Origin: an uncultured Clostridia bacterium
GTDB lineage: Bacteria; Bacillota; Clostridia; Oscillospirales; Oscillospiraceae
Assembly: GCA_937858235.1 (NCBI GenBank)
Contig: CALLZZ010000303.1
Location: 1 to 39,183, forward strand
Direction of reading: 5' to 3'
DNA length: 39,183 nucleotides
Shown: one piece after another, positions 7,582 through 15,670 of the stretch
Layout: each line of letters begins with the position of its first letter
How positions within the stretch are numbered: the first letter of the stretch is position 1
The notes under the pieces: generated by a model
What the model saw: only the letters and a program-made list of their open reading frames with translations
What the model was told of the DNA's origin: nothing
Database searches by the model: none
Position numbers and translations under genes: made by a program

Positions 7582-7848
7582 CTATTTTTTCAAAATCAGC
7601 CGGTTGCTGGTATTGCTGCCGTTCTCTCGATAGCGGGATTCCTTTTCAATCAGTCCCGCCTTTACCAAATCATGCAAGGCACGCTTGACAGTGCTGCGGG
7701 AAAGCTGTAAGTCAGAAGCGATGGTCTTGACTGCGGGCCAGCAGTCTGAGTCCTTTCCTGCACGGTCACGGAGGTAAATATAAACAGCCCTCGCCCGATG
7801 GGGCAGCTCATCGGGCGAAGCAGAATAAATGTGGTTAAAATAGCTCAT
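7582..7848 (-). CDS. Helix-turn-helix protein of the transfer module, 88 aa
   Basis: The protein is a single winged-helix domain. SASPDELPHRARAVYIYLRD is followed by SDCWPAVKTIASDLQLSRST (helix-turn-helix) and then VKRALHDLVKAGLIEKESRY with a wing. This is the HTH_36 type found in replication initiators and in many Tn1549-like elements just after the coupling-protein gene. AAGGAG precedes the ATG at good spacing and overlaps the end of the coupling-protein gene 15 nt away. It probably regulates or assists replication of the element. Confidence 0.85.
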   Translation of the reverse strand: MSYFNHIYSASPDELPHRARAVYIYLRDRAGKDSDCWPAVKTIASDLQLSRSTVKRALHDLVKAGLIEKESRYRENGSNTSNRLILKK

Positions 7849-7863
7849 GGATTATCAGCTCCT

Positions 7864-9687
7864 TTACGTTCTGACATGGCTGCGTCGTTTTAGTGGCTCT
7901 GTGGGAGGTTCTACCACAGGTGTGTGGAGTGCGCCAGTACCGGTGGGCGGCTCCAATATCTCCCCGGTTTCCTCATCCACCATCAGGTAGGACATGTGCT
8001 TGCGGACGATATTTTCCTCCAGAGTCTGCTTGTCGGCATAGACAACCTTCCGGTTCGCCTTTTCCGCCACGGTATAGGGCTTTCCGAAACGGATGCCCCA
8101 ATCCAGAAACAGCCGCAGCTTTGTCCGCATGGGATGGGTGCCGGTTTTCATGACGACAAAGCTGCCCTTGGGAATGGACTTCAGTTCATCCGGCGTCATG
8201 AGAGGACGCTCCATCATCTGTAAGGACTGGCTGGGATCATTCTTTCCACGGCTGATACTGCCGCTCATGACGGTACGGCTGCCCAGCGCCTTGGAGAGTA
8301 CCTCTGCGGTCTGGCTGTTGGGTGCGAAGCCACCGAAGATGGTGTCCTGGCAGTTGTCCACGATAATTTCCGCACCCTCCTTGCCGTAATTCTTTTCAAG
8401 CTGGCCGAAGGACTGGATAATGGGGATCATGGAAAGGCGGCGGGAGCGGCTGGCCGAAAAAATCAGCTCCAGCGATTCGATGGCAGGCAGCGTACCCAGC
8501 TCATCACAGTAAAACATGACACGGTTTTTCAGCTTGCCGCCGTTCTCGTCCGCCACAGCGAGGATTTCCCGGTAGAGCTGCTGGATCATCAAACTGACCA
8601 TGAAATATTTGGTCAAATCTTCTTCGGGCAAAACAATAAACAGCGCGGATTTTTCATTGCAAAATTTCTCCGCATCAATGGCTGTATCAAAGCAGAGTAT
8701 CTGCTCCATTTCGGAGTCAAGAAAGGCATTCAGGCGGGACAGCACGGTGGAGAGTACCGACGCCATGGCCTGTTCCGCAGAGTTGAGAGCAGCTCCCGCA
8801 AACCAGCGGGCCTTGTGGTCGGGCGGCAGCTTTTCCATGAGGAGCTGGAACTGACTTTTGCCCTTCACCTTGCTGGGGGCCAGCAAATCCTGCACCAGCT
8901 TGAACACACTGATGATATGTCGGCAGTCCACCTTTTTCCCATCCACCTTGGTGGGCGGCAGATATTCGGCTATCAGCAGAATGATGGAAGACAGGAGTCC
9001 CTCGGCGGCATCATAGAAAAACTGATTTTGTCCGTAGTTTTCGCCGCTGGCGTTGATGATGGTTTTGGAGATGATCTTGGCGTATTTCTCCGCCTTGGCC
9101 TTTGCCACAAGGTTGTTTTCGTCGGCAAGGTAAGTGTCCATGTAGGTATTGACCAACTGGAGCATATTGTTGCCGTCGGAACGGGTGGGATTTCGAAGGT
9201 CAATGACCGCCACATGGTAGCCGTAGTGGTCACGGGCAATGGCGCCATAGTTGCGGTAGAGGTCCCCCTTGGTATCAGTGGTCAGAAAACTCATGCCGCT
9301 GGCGCAGGCATATTCCAGATTCGGGTACAGGAAAAAGGCCGTCTTGCCCACACCCGACGCGCCAATCATGAGGCAGTGGACGTCATCGGTGTCCACCAGC
9401 GCCGTGACCTTATTTTTCGCTCCTGTACTGCCGAGGATGATGCCTTGCTCCGAAACAGCGGGGAGGCTTTCTCCCTGCCGCCACAGCTCCGGCTGGAAGG
9501 GAATGTGCTTATAAATGCTTTTGATTTCTTGCTTGGTGGAAAAGCGCGCCGTGCCATGCTGGCCATCGCCCACCGTGCGGGACTTGATTCCATTGAGGGT
9601 GTAATAGTGCGCCAAAAGAGAAAGGCCGCCGATGACGAGAAACATCACGGCGGCCGCAGCAAATAAGAGGTAGACCTGGGATTGCAT
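7864..9687 (-). CDS. virD4: VirD4/TraG-type coupling protein ATPase, 607 aa
   Basis: One N-terminal membrane helix (about residues 5-28) is followed by a Walker A box, GASGVGKT at 109-116, and a Walker B region, VMFYCDELGTLP. The conserved SRSRRLSMIPIIQSF lies after it. This is the type IV coupling protein that brings the relaxase-DNA complex to the channel and powers transfer. Length is normal for Firmicute ICE versions. AAGGAG lies 9 nt before the ATG. Downstream the HTH gene is nearly contiguous. Upstream, the plus-strand HEPN-like gene separates it from DUF3991, so it may need its own promoter or readthrough. Confidence 0.95.
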   Translation of the reverse strand: MQSQVYLLFAAAAVMFLVIGGLSLLAHYYTLNGIKSRTVGDGQHGTARFSTKQEIKSIYKHIPFQPELWRQGESLPAVSEQGIILGSTGAKNKVTALVDTDDVHCLMIGASGVGKTAFFLYPNLEYACASGMSFLTTDTKGDLYRNYGAIARDHYGYHVAVIDLRNPTRSDGNNMLQLVNTYMDTYLADENNLVAKAKAEKYAKIISKTIINASGENYGQNQFFYDAAEGLLSSIILLIAEYLPPTKVDGKKVDCRHIISVFKLVQDLLAPSKVKGKSQFQLLMEKLPPDHKARWFAGAALNSAEQAMASVLSTVLSRLNAFLDSEMEQILCFDTAIDAEKFCNEKSALFIVLPEEDLTKYFMVSLMIQQLYREILAVADENGGKLKNRVMFYCDELGTLPAIESLELIFSASRSRRLSMIPIIQSFGQLEKNYGKEGAEIIVDNCQDTIFGGFAPNSQTAEVLSKALGSRTVMSGSISRGKNDPSQSLQMMERPLMTPDELKSIPKGSFVVMKTGTHPMRTKLRLFLDWGIRFGKPYTVAEKANRKVVYADKQTLEENIVRKHMSYLMVDEETGEILEPPTGTGALHTPVVEPPTEPLKRRSHVRT

Positions 9688-9769
9688 TGGGAAAGCTCCT
9701 TTCTTATCAGTCGATTTGGTGGTAAAATAAATTCATAAAAGTCATGCTTATCGATAAAGGGGACATATA

Positions 9770-10315
9770 ATGGACAAGGAATTATTACTGCTTGACAGCA
9801 AACTGGATTATCATCTGTTTCTCTATAAACAGCTCACGGAGCAGCTATCCTCTATTCAAAAATGTGCGGCTCAAGGCAGAATTGAAAGCTATGAGACACT
9901 AATGGAAGACGAAACACTTCGGGATGCGCTGCTGCTGAAATTTATTCTTTTTCAGCGCACCATTAAAAAGGTCGGATTCTCAACGATGGCAAGCCGCTAC
10001 AAGATGCGGCTGGAGAAATTTCCGTGGCTGGAAGCAGAATACTTTGACCAGAACTGTGTAGTGCATTATGATTGCGTATGGTCGCTTCTGCAGAACATAA
10101 AACCTTTGAAGCGGCAAATCGAGCACATTAAAAAATACGACGATGCCCGGTATGAAGAGCATGGCGAGGATATTCACTGTAGCTTCTGCGGCAAGAGCCA
10201 GCAGGAGGTGGAACGCATCATCGCGGGTACCCATGAAGCAATCTGCAATGAATGCATCGGACTATGCTCCGAGATACTGGAGGAAGTAACAGAAGAGGAA
10301 AAAGATAAAAAATAA
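9770..10315 (+). CDS. HEPN/HepT-like domain joined to a ClpX-type zinc finger, 181 aa
   Basis: The C-terminal part has CSFCGKSQQEVERIIAG followed by ICNECIGLC: C137, C140, C159 and C162, exactly the pattern of the ClpX zinc-binding domain, but no AAA+ ATPase follows. The first 125 residues are helical. They end in FPWLEAEYFDQNCVVHYDCVW and LLQNIKPLKRQIEHI, which resembles the HepT/DUF86 HEPN signature (RNxxxH then W-helix). Here Gln94 stands where the RNase Arg is usual and His99 remains. It is a plus-strand passenger between two minus-strand transfer genes. AAAGGGG precedes the ATG. The zinc finger is firm; the HEPN call is tentative. Confidence 0.8.
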   Translation: MDKELLLLDSKLDYHLFLYKQLTEQLSSIQKCAAQGRIESYETLMEDETLRDALLLKFILFQRTIKKVGFSTMASRYKMRLEKFPWLEAEYFDQNCVVHYDCVWSLLQNIKPLKRQIEHIKKYDDARYEEHGEDIHCSFCGKSQQEVERIIAGTHEAICNECIGLCSEILEEVTEEEKDKK

Positions 10316-10318
10316 TCT

Positions 10319-10342
10319 CAGGCAGGGCTCATACCCTGCCTG
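10319..10342. terminator. Bidirectional terminator between two converging genes
   Basis: CAGGCAGGG ctcata CCCTGCCTG is a perfect 9-bp stem. On the minus strand it is followed by a T-rich stretch (ATTATTTTTT), so it ends the DUF3991 gene, whose stop is at 10347. It also lies directly after the stop of the plus-strand HEPN-like gene at 10315. Confidence 0.75.
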
Positions 10343-10346
10343 ATTG

Positions 10347-11291
10347 CTATGCCATCCGCATTTCAAAGCCACTCTGCCTTTGCTGTGCCGCTTCCGTTAA
10401 ATCGTCATTCCAGTCCTTTCCCTGGGAAATCAGCCGCTGAGAGGGATATCCTTTTTCCGCAAGCTGTTGTTTCAGTCGCTCGCTGGCCTTGTGACCGGCT
10501 TCATCATTATCCAAGCATAGCGAGACTTGCCGGAGCTGCGGATACTGTTCCAGCATCCACACCATCGCCTGACCGCCCACGCCACAGAGGGACACATAGC
10601 TGTGCCGCTGCCAATCCTGCGGATGCAGGGTGATAAACGACAGCAGATCCACCGGCGCTTCAAACACATACAGATGCTCACTTTCGCCAAACCAGTGAAA
10701 GCTGTGGCGGGGATCGCAGCCGTCCACATTTCCTTTATACGCCTGCCCCAAGGTGCAAATCCCGCGCTTGTGGGCGTGGCGGGCAACGCCGTTTTCATCC
10801 AAGCCCACAAATACCGCATTGTGATATTCCTTTGTCTCGTCTTTGGATTTTTCGCAGCTTTCGTAGAGGAGCTTCTGCTTTGCAAAGTAACTGACCACCT
10901 CTCGGCCGATGTGCCGGGTTTTCACCAGATAGGCATACACACGCCGCATATCCGTATGGGCCGGTGGGAGCGCAAAGGGCTTTTTCAGTTCCTGCTTCTT
11001 TTGTGAGGCGGGCCGGTAGACCTCGCCCTGCTCACCGCCCAGCAGCAGGGTCACGGCTTCGGGATAAGAGCATCCGTAAAACTTCCGCACAAAATCAATG
11101 GCATAGCCGCCGCTCTCCGCGGAGTGGTCATACCATTCGTTTCCCCGGACGGTGATGCTGTGGTCGGAGGCCAGCCGCTTATCCCGGCCGCTGGGCAGGA
11201 GCTTTTCGCCGCGCCGCTGGAGAAAGTCCGCCAAATCCACATTGTTGGCGCGGTATTTCTGTTCATCTGTAAAATGCACATACACACCCAT
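10347..11291 (-). CDS. DUF3991 and toprim domain protein, 314 aa
   Basis: The N-terminal half has the DUF3991 pattern (NNVDLADFLQRRGEKLLPSG, WYDHSAESGGYAIDFVRKFY) that resembles the zinc-less start of primases. The C-terminal half is a toprim domain with FEAPVDLLSF (catalytic Glu) and VSLCLDNDEAG (DxD-type metal site). Such proteins occur in nearly all Tn1549-like elements and probably act as primases or in processing transferred single strands. GGAGGT overlaps the stop of the 39-aa gene upstream, so the two are translationally coupled. The length is normal. Confidence 0.9.
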   Translation of the reverse strand: MGVYVHFTDEQKYRANNVDLADFLQRRGEKLLPSGRDKRLASDHSITVRGNEWYDHSAESGGYAIDFVRKFYGCSYPEAVTLLLGGEQGEVYRPASQKKQELKKPFALPPAHTDMRRVYAYLVKTRHIGREVVSYFAKQKLLYESCEKSKDETKEYHNAVFVGLDENGVARHAHKRGICTLGQAYKGNVDGCDPRHSFHWFGESEHLYVFEAPVDLLSFITLHPQDWQRHSYVSLCGVGGQAMVWMLEQYPQLRQVSLCLDNDEAGHKASERLKQQLAEKGYPSQRLISQGKDWNDDLTEAAQQRQSGFEMRMA

Positions 11292-11301
11292 AGAGCACCT
11301 C

Positions 11302-11421
11302 CTATTGATGGCGATTGCCGATTCGATGAAAAAATGCCGCCCTTTTTACAGGACGGCATGGCTTCGGGTACATATTTTTTAAGATGGGCATCCGCCTGGT
11401 TTTCTTTTTCTGCTTTTTCAT
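11302..11421 (-). CDS. Small basic protein, 39 aa
   Basis: ATG at 11421 is preceded by GGAGGA with 6 nt spacing and the frame runs to TAG at 11302-11304. That TAG overlaps the GGAGGT used by the DUF3991 gene. The product is strongly basic: it starts MKKQKKKTRRMPILKN and ends FHRIGNRHQ. It lies 20 nt after the relaxase stop. Tight coupling on both sides argues that it is translated, although it is too short for ordinary gene callers. It may bind nucleic acid or simply couple translation. No family is recognised. Confidence 0.6.
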   Translation of the reverse strand: MKKQKKKTRRMPILKNMYPKPCRPVKRAAFFHRIGNRHQ

Positions 11422-11440
11422 GGTGTTCCTCCAATCGTTT

Positions 11441-14326
11441 TTAGAGTGACATGGTCTGTTCGTGGTCGTCCCGCGCATGACCCTGCGCCTGCTTCTTCTC
11501 CCGGAGCCTGCGCAGGAGCTTGCGGTCGGCGCGCTGTCCGGGCGGTTTCAGAGGCGGAGCATTGTCTGCAAACACACGGCTCATGTGATGCAGGAGCCGC
11601 GTGCCCGCCAGCAGGACGGAGGGGTCTTTGAACTCGTCCATATGGTCAAGGAAAAACTGCGCGTAAAGATTGCCCTGTGCCGCCGACAGGGTAAACCACC
11701 GAACGGCGGACTCTTTATCCCTCGGAACATCTTTTCCCATCAGGTGCAGCTTGCCGAGAGTGTATTGCGCGTACTGGTTTCCTTGCTCGGCGGCGGCTGT
11801 CAGGAATTGCAGAGCAGCCTGCACATCCTTTGGCACATCCCCGCCCATGAGATAAACCTTGCCCAGCCGGTACGCTGCGAACGGATTGTCCTGTGCGGCG
11901 GAGTGTTTCAGGTATTCCAATGCTTTCGGAATGTCTTTTGGAACATCCTCGCCCTTAAGGTAGAGGACGCCGAGGGCATATTCGGCAAATGGATTCTTAT
12001 GGTCGGCGGCAAAGGTCAGCCAGCGGATGGCGGCTTCCACATCCTTCAGGACGCCCTCGCCGCCAAGATGCAGCTTTCCCAGCCGGTATGCAGCAAAGTC
12101 GTTGTTCTGCTCTGCGGACAGGGTATAGAGCCGTACTGCCTCGACCGTGTTCTGCGGGACGTGCTGTCCCTTTTCATAGAGCTTGCCGAGAAAATATGCG
12201 GCATAGGGATTTTCAGCCTCCACTGCCTGCCGGAGATAACCGAGGGCCTTTTCCACCTCTGATGGAGATGCTGTTTCATCGGAGAGAATGAGCTTTGCAA
12301 GCTGGTAGCAGGCAAAGGGATTTCCCACCGTCGCCGCCTTTTCAAAGAATTCCTTTGCTTTTGCTTCATTCTTTTCTGTACCCACGCCGTTCAAGAGCAT
12401 CCAGCCCAGCCGGTACTGGAGCTTATCGTCGTGCCCTTTTTCCTCCAGCGAGACGAAACCGAGAAAGGCTTCCCGAAAACGCCGGTCAGCGTCCGGCTGA
12501 TTTTTTACGCAGCCGATGCCGTCCCGCAGCATTTTACCAAGCTCAAAGCTGGCATAGGGAAAGCTCTGGTCTGCCGAACGGGTGTAGAGGGAAAAGGCGA
12601 TTTCATGATCTTGCTCCACACCCTTGCCGTGGTAATACAGACCGCCGAGGGAATACTGCGCATATTTGTACTTCTCGTTTGCAGAAAGAGTGAGCCAGTC
12701 CGCCGCTTGTAAATAGTCCTGCTCTGTGCCAAGCCCTGCGGCGACCATTTTGCCGATGCGGTACTCGGTGTACTTCCAAGGCTTTTCTTCCTCGGCGGCA
12801 TGAAACACCGCAAGTGCCTTTTCGTACCAGCCATAGGCGGCATCAGCATCCGCTTTGCACCCAAGCCCGTCGGCGGTCATCCGGCCAAGATCATAGAGCG
12901 CAAGGGGATTATCATTTTCCGCTTCTAAAAGAAACAAGTCGAACGCCTGCTCAAAATCCTGAGGAATATTGGCATCCTCATCGCCGTGGAGATACTGTTT
13001 TGCCAGCTTGTATTCCTCCGTCCACCATGAGGTGGGGGATTTCTCCCCGCTGCGGAAGGACGGAGCGGGCGGCGTTTCAGACGCATCCTCCTCCGGTTCA
13101 GCGGGTTCGTTCTCCGGCGTCGCCTCCATGGAGGGTGCATCGTCATCCGGGGTGGCGTCCGGCAGAGCGGTTTCCACAGAGACCGGTTCTTCAAAGGTCA
13201 TGGCACCGCTGCCAAGATTCAGGGCTTCCTGAATGACCCTATTGCGGATGAGCTTGAAATCCTCACAGCGGGAAAGGGGCGGCGGCTCGGAGGACGTTTC
13301 GGTGTAGATCGCTTCGATTCTGCCCCTGACCTCCCACCACAGACGGTAGGCTTCGGCAATGCGGCTGTCCCTGGCAAGCTCATCTACAATTTCGTCCACC
13401 ATATTTTTCAGGTCTGCTTTCAGGTAGCCGTACTGTTTTTTGCCGCTGACCGTTTGCAGCCGTTCGGCAAGGTGCGTGAGAAGCTGCTCCATGCGCTCAC
13501 TGACCAAAACGCCGCCCTTCATCTGGCAAATCAGCTCTCCCATGGCTTCGGCGGCCTGTTCCTTTAGCTCCTCCCGCCGCTGAGTCTTTTCTCCGTAAAG
13601 CGGAATCAGCTCCTGACGGAAAATCTCATTTGCCAGAGAAGACTTCATTTTGCGGATACCCTGTTTGGTAAGGTAGCCCTCCCTTGGATCGGTACTGTAG
13701 CAGACCATGTGAACATGCGGATGGTGCGATTCATTGTGAAACGCCGCATACCATTTCAGATGGTCGGGGTGGATTTTCAGGCTTTCGGCCAGCTCCATCG
13801 CCTTGGAGGAAAGCAGGGCTTTCCATGCACGGGCACTGTCATAGCCCAGCCGTGCGGCGTCCTCCCGGCGCAGGGAAATAATCGGCGTCCACACATTTCC
13901 GGTGTGAGCGGCCACTTCCTCCGCAACCTGTGACAAGACCAGCGGCGCATCCCCGGCTGTAAACAAACCGTGGGTATCAAACTTTTCTACGCGGGGACGG
14001 TTTGCAATGTAGTCCAGATATTTTTCCCGCCCGCTGATTTGATCAAGGTTCTGTTCCAGCGCAATGGAAATAAACTCCGAGGCATTTCCCCGGTTGGGAT
14101 TCTCACAGTAATCCTCGTATTCAAATAAATCCTTGGTATCAGGAAACTCCCGAAGTATCTGCACAATGAGCGCCTGCTGATTTTGGGTAGAATGCCAGAG
14201 CCGGTGGACACTCTCCATTTTTTCCACACCGTCACGGGTGGCAATGTATTTGACGAGGTTATTTAAATGGGCGGAGGTCTTTTCCCCGCCCTTGAGATAG
14301 GGGCACTTGAGAATGATTCGCGCCAT
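11441..14326 (-). CDS. MobP-type relaxase fused to Sel1 repeats, 961 aa
   Basis: Residues 1-250 are a MobA/MobL-like relaxase. The metal-binding histidines are in FHNESHHPHVHMV (H202, H204, H206), and conserved tyrosines lie in the first 110 residues. The enzyme would nick oriT and stay bound to the 5' end. After a linker with an acidic Pro-rich stretch (about 380-430) come about eleven Sel1-type repeats of 36 or so residues (about 480-890), each with a pattern such as AYRLGKLHLGGEGV. The end is basic (RADRKLLRRLREKKQAQ). Sel1 repeats bind proteins, so they may dock partners or the coupling protein. The start overlaps the stop of the RHH gene by 1 nt (TAATG). Confidence 0.92.
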   Translation of the reverse strand: MARIILKCPYLKGGEKTSAHLNNLVKYIATRDGVEKMESVHRLWHSTQNQQALIVQILREFPDTKDLFEYEDYCENPNRGNASEFISIALEQNLDQISGREKYLDYIANRPRVEKFDTHGLFTAGDAPLVLSQVAEEVAAHTGNVWTPIISLRREDAARLGYDSARAWKALLSSKAMELAESLKIHPDHLKWYAAFHNESHHPHVHMVCYSTDPREGYLTKQGIRKMKSSLANEIFRQELIPLYGEKTQRREELKEQAAEAMGELICQMKGGVLVSERMEQLLTHLAERLQTVSGKKQYGYLKADLKNMVDEIVDELARDSRIAEAYRLWWEVRGRIEAIYTETSSEPPPLSRCEDFKLIRNRVIQEALNLGSGAMTFEEPVSVETALPDATPDDDAPSMEATPENEPAEPEEDASETPPAPSFRSGEKSPTSWWTEEYKLAKQYLHGDEDANIPQDFEQAFDLFLLEAENDNPLALYDLGRMTADGLGCKADADAAYGWYEKALAVFHAAEEEKPWKYTEYRIGKMVAAGLGTEQDYLQAADWLTLSANEKYKYAQYSLGGLYYHGKGVEQDHEIAFSLYTRSADQSFPYASFELGKMLRDGIGCVKNQPDADRRFREAFLGFVSLEEKGHDDKLQYRLGWMLLNGVGTEKNEAKAKEFFEKAATVGNPFACYQLAKLILSDETASPSEVEKALGYLRQAVEAENPYAAYFLGKLYEKGQHVPQNTVEAVRLYTLSAEQNNDFAAYRLGKLHLGGEGVLKDVEAAIRWLTFAADHKNPFAEYALGVLYLKGEDVPKDIPKALEYLKHSAAQDNPFAAYRLGKVYLMGGDVPKDVQAALQFLTAAAEQGNQYAQYTLGKLHLMGKDVPRDKESAVRWFTLSAAQGNLYAQFFLDHMDEFKDPSVLLAGTRLLHHMSRVFADNAPPLKPPGQRADRKLLRRLREKKQAQGHARDDHEQTMSL

Positions 14327-14742
14327 TATTCTTCAGCCTCGATGCCGTTCTGGAAATCCACCGCATCGTCCAGACGGATTTTGCCCTTGGTCTTTTTCAC
14401 CTCGGCAACGCACCGGCCGCGAAGCCGGTGCAGTTCCTCATCGGTAACCTCCAGCGTAGTTGCCAGCAGATGCATCATCATACTGATTTCCACCGAGAGG
14501 CGAAACAGATTGCTTGCCACCCGGTTTTCAGTTTTCTGCAGAGTTCCCTCCATGGAGGAAAGCAGGGCCTTGGAAAGATAGGAGGAGGTGTCCTCCGTTC
14601 CAAGGTAGCCCATGTAAAAGCAGAGCGCCTTTTCTATAAACTCGCTGCGGCTCTTACAGTTATCTTGTATCAGCCAGCCGTCCAACCGTTCCATGGTTTC
14701 GGGATACAGCCAGACCGCCGTTCGTTCCTTGTTGTTTTTCAT
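14326..14742 (-). CDS. Relaxosome accessory protein (MobC/ribbon-helix-helix-like), 138 aa
   Basis: The N-terminal 50 residues (ERTAVWLYPETMERLDGWL, then CKSRSEFIEKALCFYMGY) follow the ribbon-helix-helix pattern of DNA-binding relaxosome proteins. The rest is helical, ending with TDEELHRLRGRCVAEVKKTK. It should bind oriT next to it and position the relaxase. The start at 14742 is supported by GGAGGT at about 8 nt. A longer frame reaching 14844 has no ribosome site and runs into the candidate oriT. It overlaps the relaxase start by one base. Confidence 0.85.
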   Translation of the reverse strand: MKNNKERTAVWLYPETMERLDGWLIQDNCKSRSEFIEKALCFYMGYLGTEDTSSYLSKALLSSMEGTLQKTENRVASNLFRLSVEISMMMHLLATTLEVTDEELHRLRGRCVAEVKKTKGKIRLDDAVDFQNGIEAEE

Positions 14743-15130
14743 GGTAAAACCTCCATTTTTGTGAGTGTTCACCTGTGAGGTGACCGTACAAAATCCTTTG
14801 CTCTTCTGCATTTTTGCAGATTCCGACCACCCTGACCGTGCCAAATCCCCAATCCGACCACCTCATGGCAAGGTGCGAAAAACGCCCAGCACTGCTGGGC
14901 GAAGTGGACGGCGGGAGGGCGCTTGCGACCACCCGCCTTTATCCCGCTCTTTTTTCGACCGAGGGGACCTGCCGGATTCGGGAGCCGGTGCGCCTTTCCA
15001 AACGCCCGGCACAAAGCCTTTACGTTGCCGTTTGGGGCGGGATGGGTTATGGATGCCACATCCGTCCTGAAAACGGCACACGGGGGCGAACAGGGGGCAA
15101 CGCTGGGGGATACGTGCAGTGGGCGGTATG
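14743..15130. other. Candidate origin of transfer (oriT) region
   Basis: This gene-free stretch precedes the relaxosome operon, the usual place for oriT. It contains TCACCT gtg AGGTGA (14769-14783), CTGCA tttt TGCAG (14806-14819) and two direct copies of TCCGACCACC (14822-14831, 14853-14862), with a partial third near 14925. A perfect 9-bp palindrome lies at 14883-14901 (arms CGCCCAGCA and TGCTGGGCG). Its right half is very GC-rich. Open frames here are long only because of base composition. I cannot place the nick site. Confidence 0.55.
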
Positions 15131-15403
15131 CTACTTCATCTCCATGCCAGAATGACCTTGGATAGGCTCGGATTGGCAAAGTTCTGTTTCTCTGAGGCTG
15201 AAAGAGGAAAGCGAATAGAATTCCCGGTCAAACTCACCCAAGCCGTGCCGTTTCAGAAATTCATCATTGCTGGCATTGATGCCGAGATCCTCTTTGCCGT
15301 ATGCGTCAGTACAGGCGTATATTTCCTCTATGCTGCCGTCCTCCATGCGGAGAAACATTCCGGCCTTAATCTCATTGCTGTGCTTATCAAAATACTGCAT
15401 CAT
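15131..15403 (-). CDS. ICE-associated small protein, 90 aa
   Basis: The protein begins MMQYFDKHSNEIKAGMFLRM and continues with EDGSIEEIYACTDAYGKEDL, a compact beta-rich domain, and later carries SNDEFLKRHG. Proteins of this appearance are common in Tn1549-like elements near DUF6103 and DUF3846, with unknown role. Its ATG overlaps the stop of the DUF6103 gene, and GGAGCA lies upstream. It is the last gene before the candidate oriT. It has no membrane segment or signal peptide. Confidence 0.75.
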   Translation of the reverse strand: MMQYFDKHSNEIKAGMFLRMEDGSIEEIYACTDAYGKEDLGINASNDEFLKRHGLGEFDREFYSLSSFSLRETELCQSEPIQGHSGMEMK

Positions 15404-15657
15404 TGCTCCTCCTGCCTCGGCTCTGCTGTTTGCCTGATTTTTTCTTTCTGCTTTTTGGGTGAAGCCTCCGCCGGAGCTTCACCCTCTATGCCCTCGTCAA
15501 TGTATTCCCGGACGGAAGACGGAACATATTTTTCATAGAGCTTCTGCAGGGAATCACAAAGCTCTTTCGTGAGATCCGCGTCCTTCTTTTCCATGTAGCG
15601 TTTTACCGCACGGAGCTTTTCGCCGTCCATTTGTATGGTAATGCTTTCTTTTTTCAT
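15400..15657 (-). CDS. DUF6103 family protein, 85 aa
   Basis: MKKESITIQMDGEKLRAVKR, followed by YMEKKDADLTKELCDSLQKL and then YEKYVPSSVREYID, matches what I recall of the DUF6103 family of conjugative elements. The pattern of a short strand followed by two helices suggests a ribbon-helix-helix-like fold. The start at 15657 is chosen because AGGAGGG lies about 9 nt upstream. A longer frame reaching 15849 has no site and overlaps DUF3846. The charged tail is probably disordered. The function is not known; DNA binding is inference. Confidence 0.8.
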   Translation of the reverse strand: MKKESITIQMDGEKLRAVKRYMEKKDADLTKELCDSLQKLYEKYVPSSVREYIDEGIEGEAPAEASPKKQKEKIRQTAEPRQEEQ

Positions 15658-15670
15658 AATGGGAGCCCTC

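Noticed and set aside
7486..7710. A 74-codon plus-strand frame over the HTH gene end
   Set aside because: It is antisense to the HTH gene and its sequence shows no conserved features.
8815..9666. A 283-codon plus-strand frame opposite the coupling-protein gene
   Set aside because: It is antisense to a clear ATPase gene, with no ribosome site and no recognisable domain.
11051..11434. A 127-codon minus-strand frame starting at TTG 11434
   Set aside because: Its start is TTG and most of it lies in another frame of the DUF3991 gene. The supported small gene is the 39-aa frame at 11302-11421.
11462..12262. A 266-codon plus-strand frame opposite the Sel1 repeats
   Set aside because: It is a shadow of the repeat-coding strand; repetitive coding makes antisense frames stay open.
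14769..15179. Long open frames on both strands across the candidate oriT region
   Set aside because: They have no ribosome sites, odd composition (Pro/Arg/Cys-rich) and overlap repeats and one another; GC-rich DNA gives long open frames by chance.
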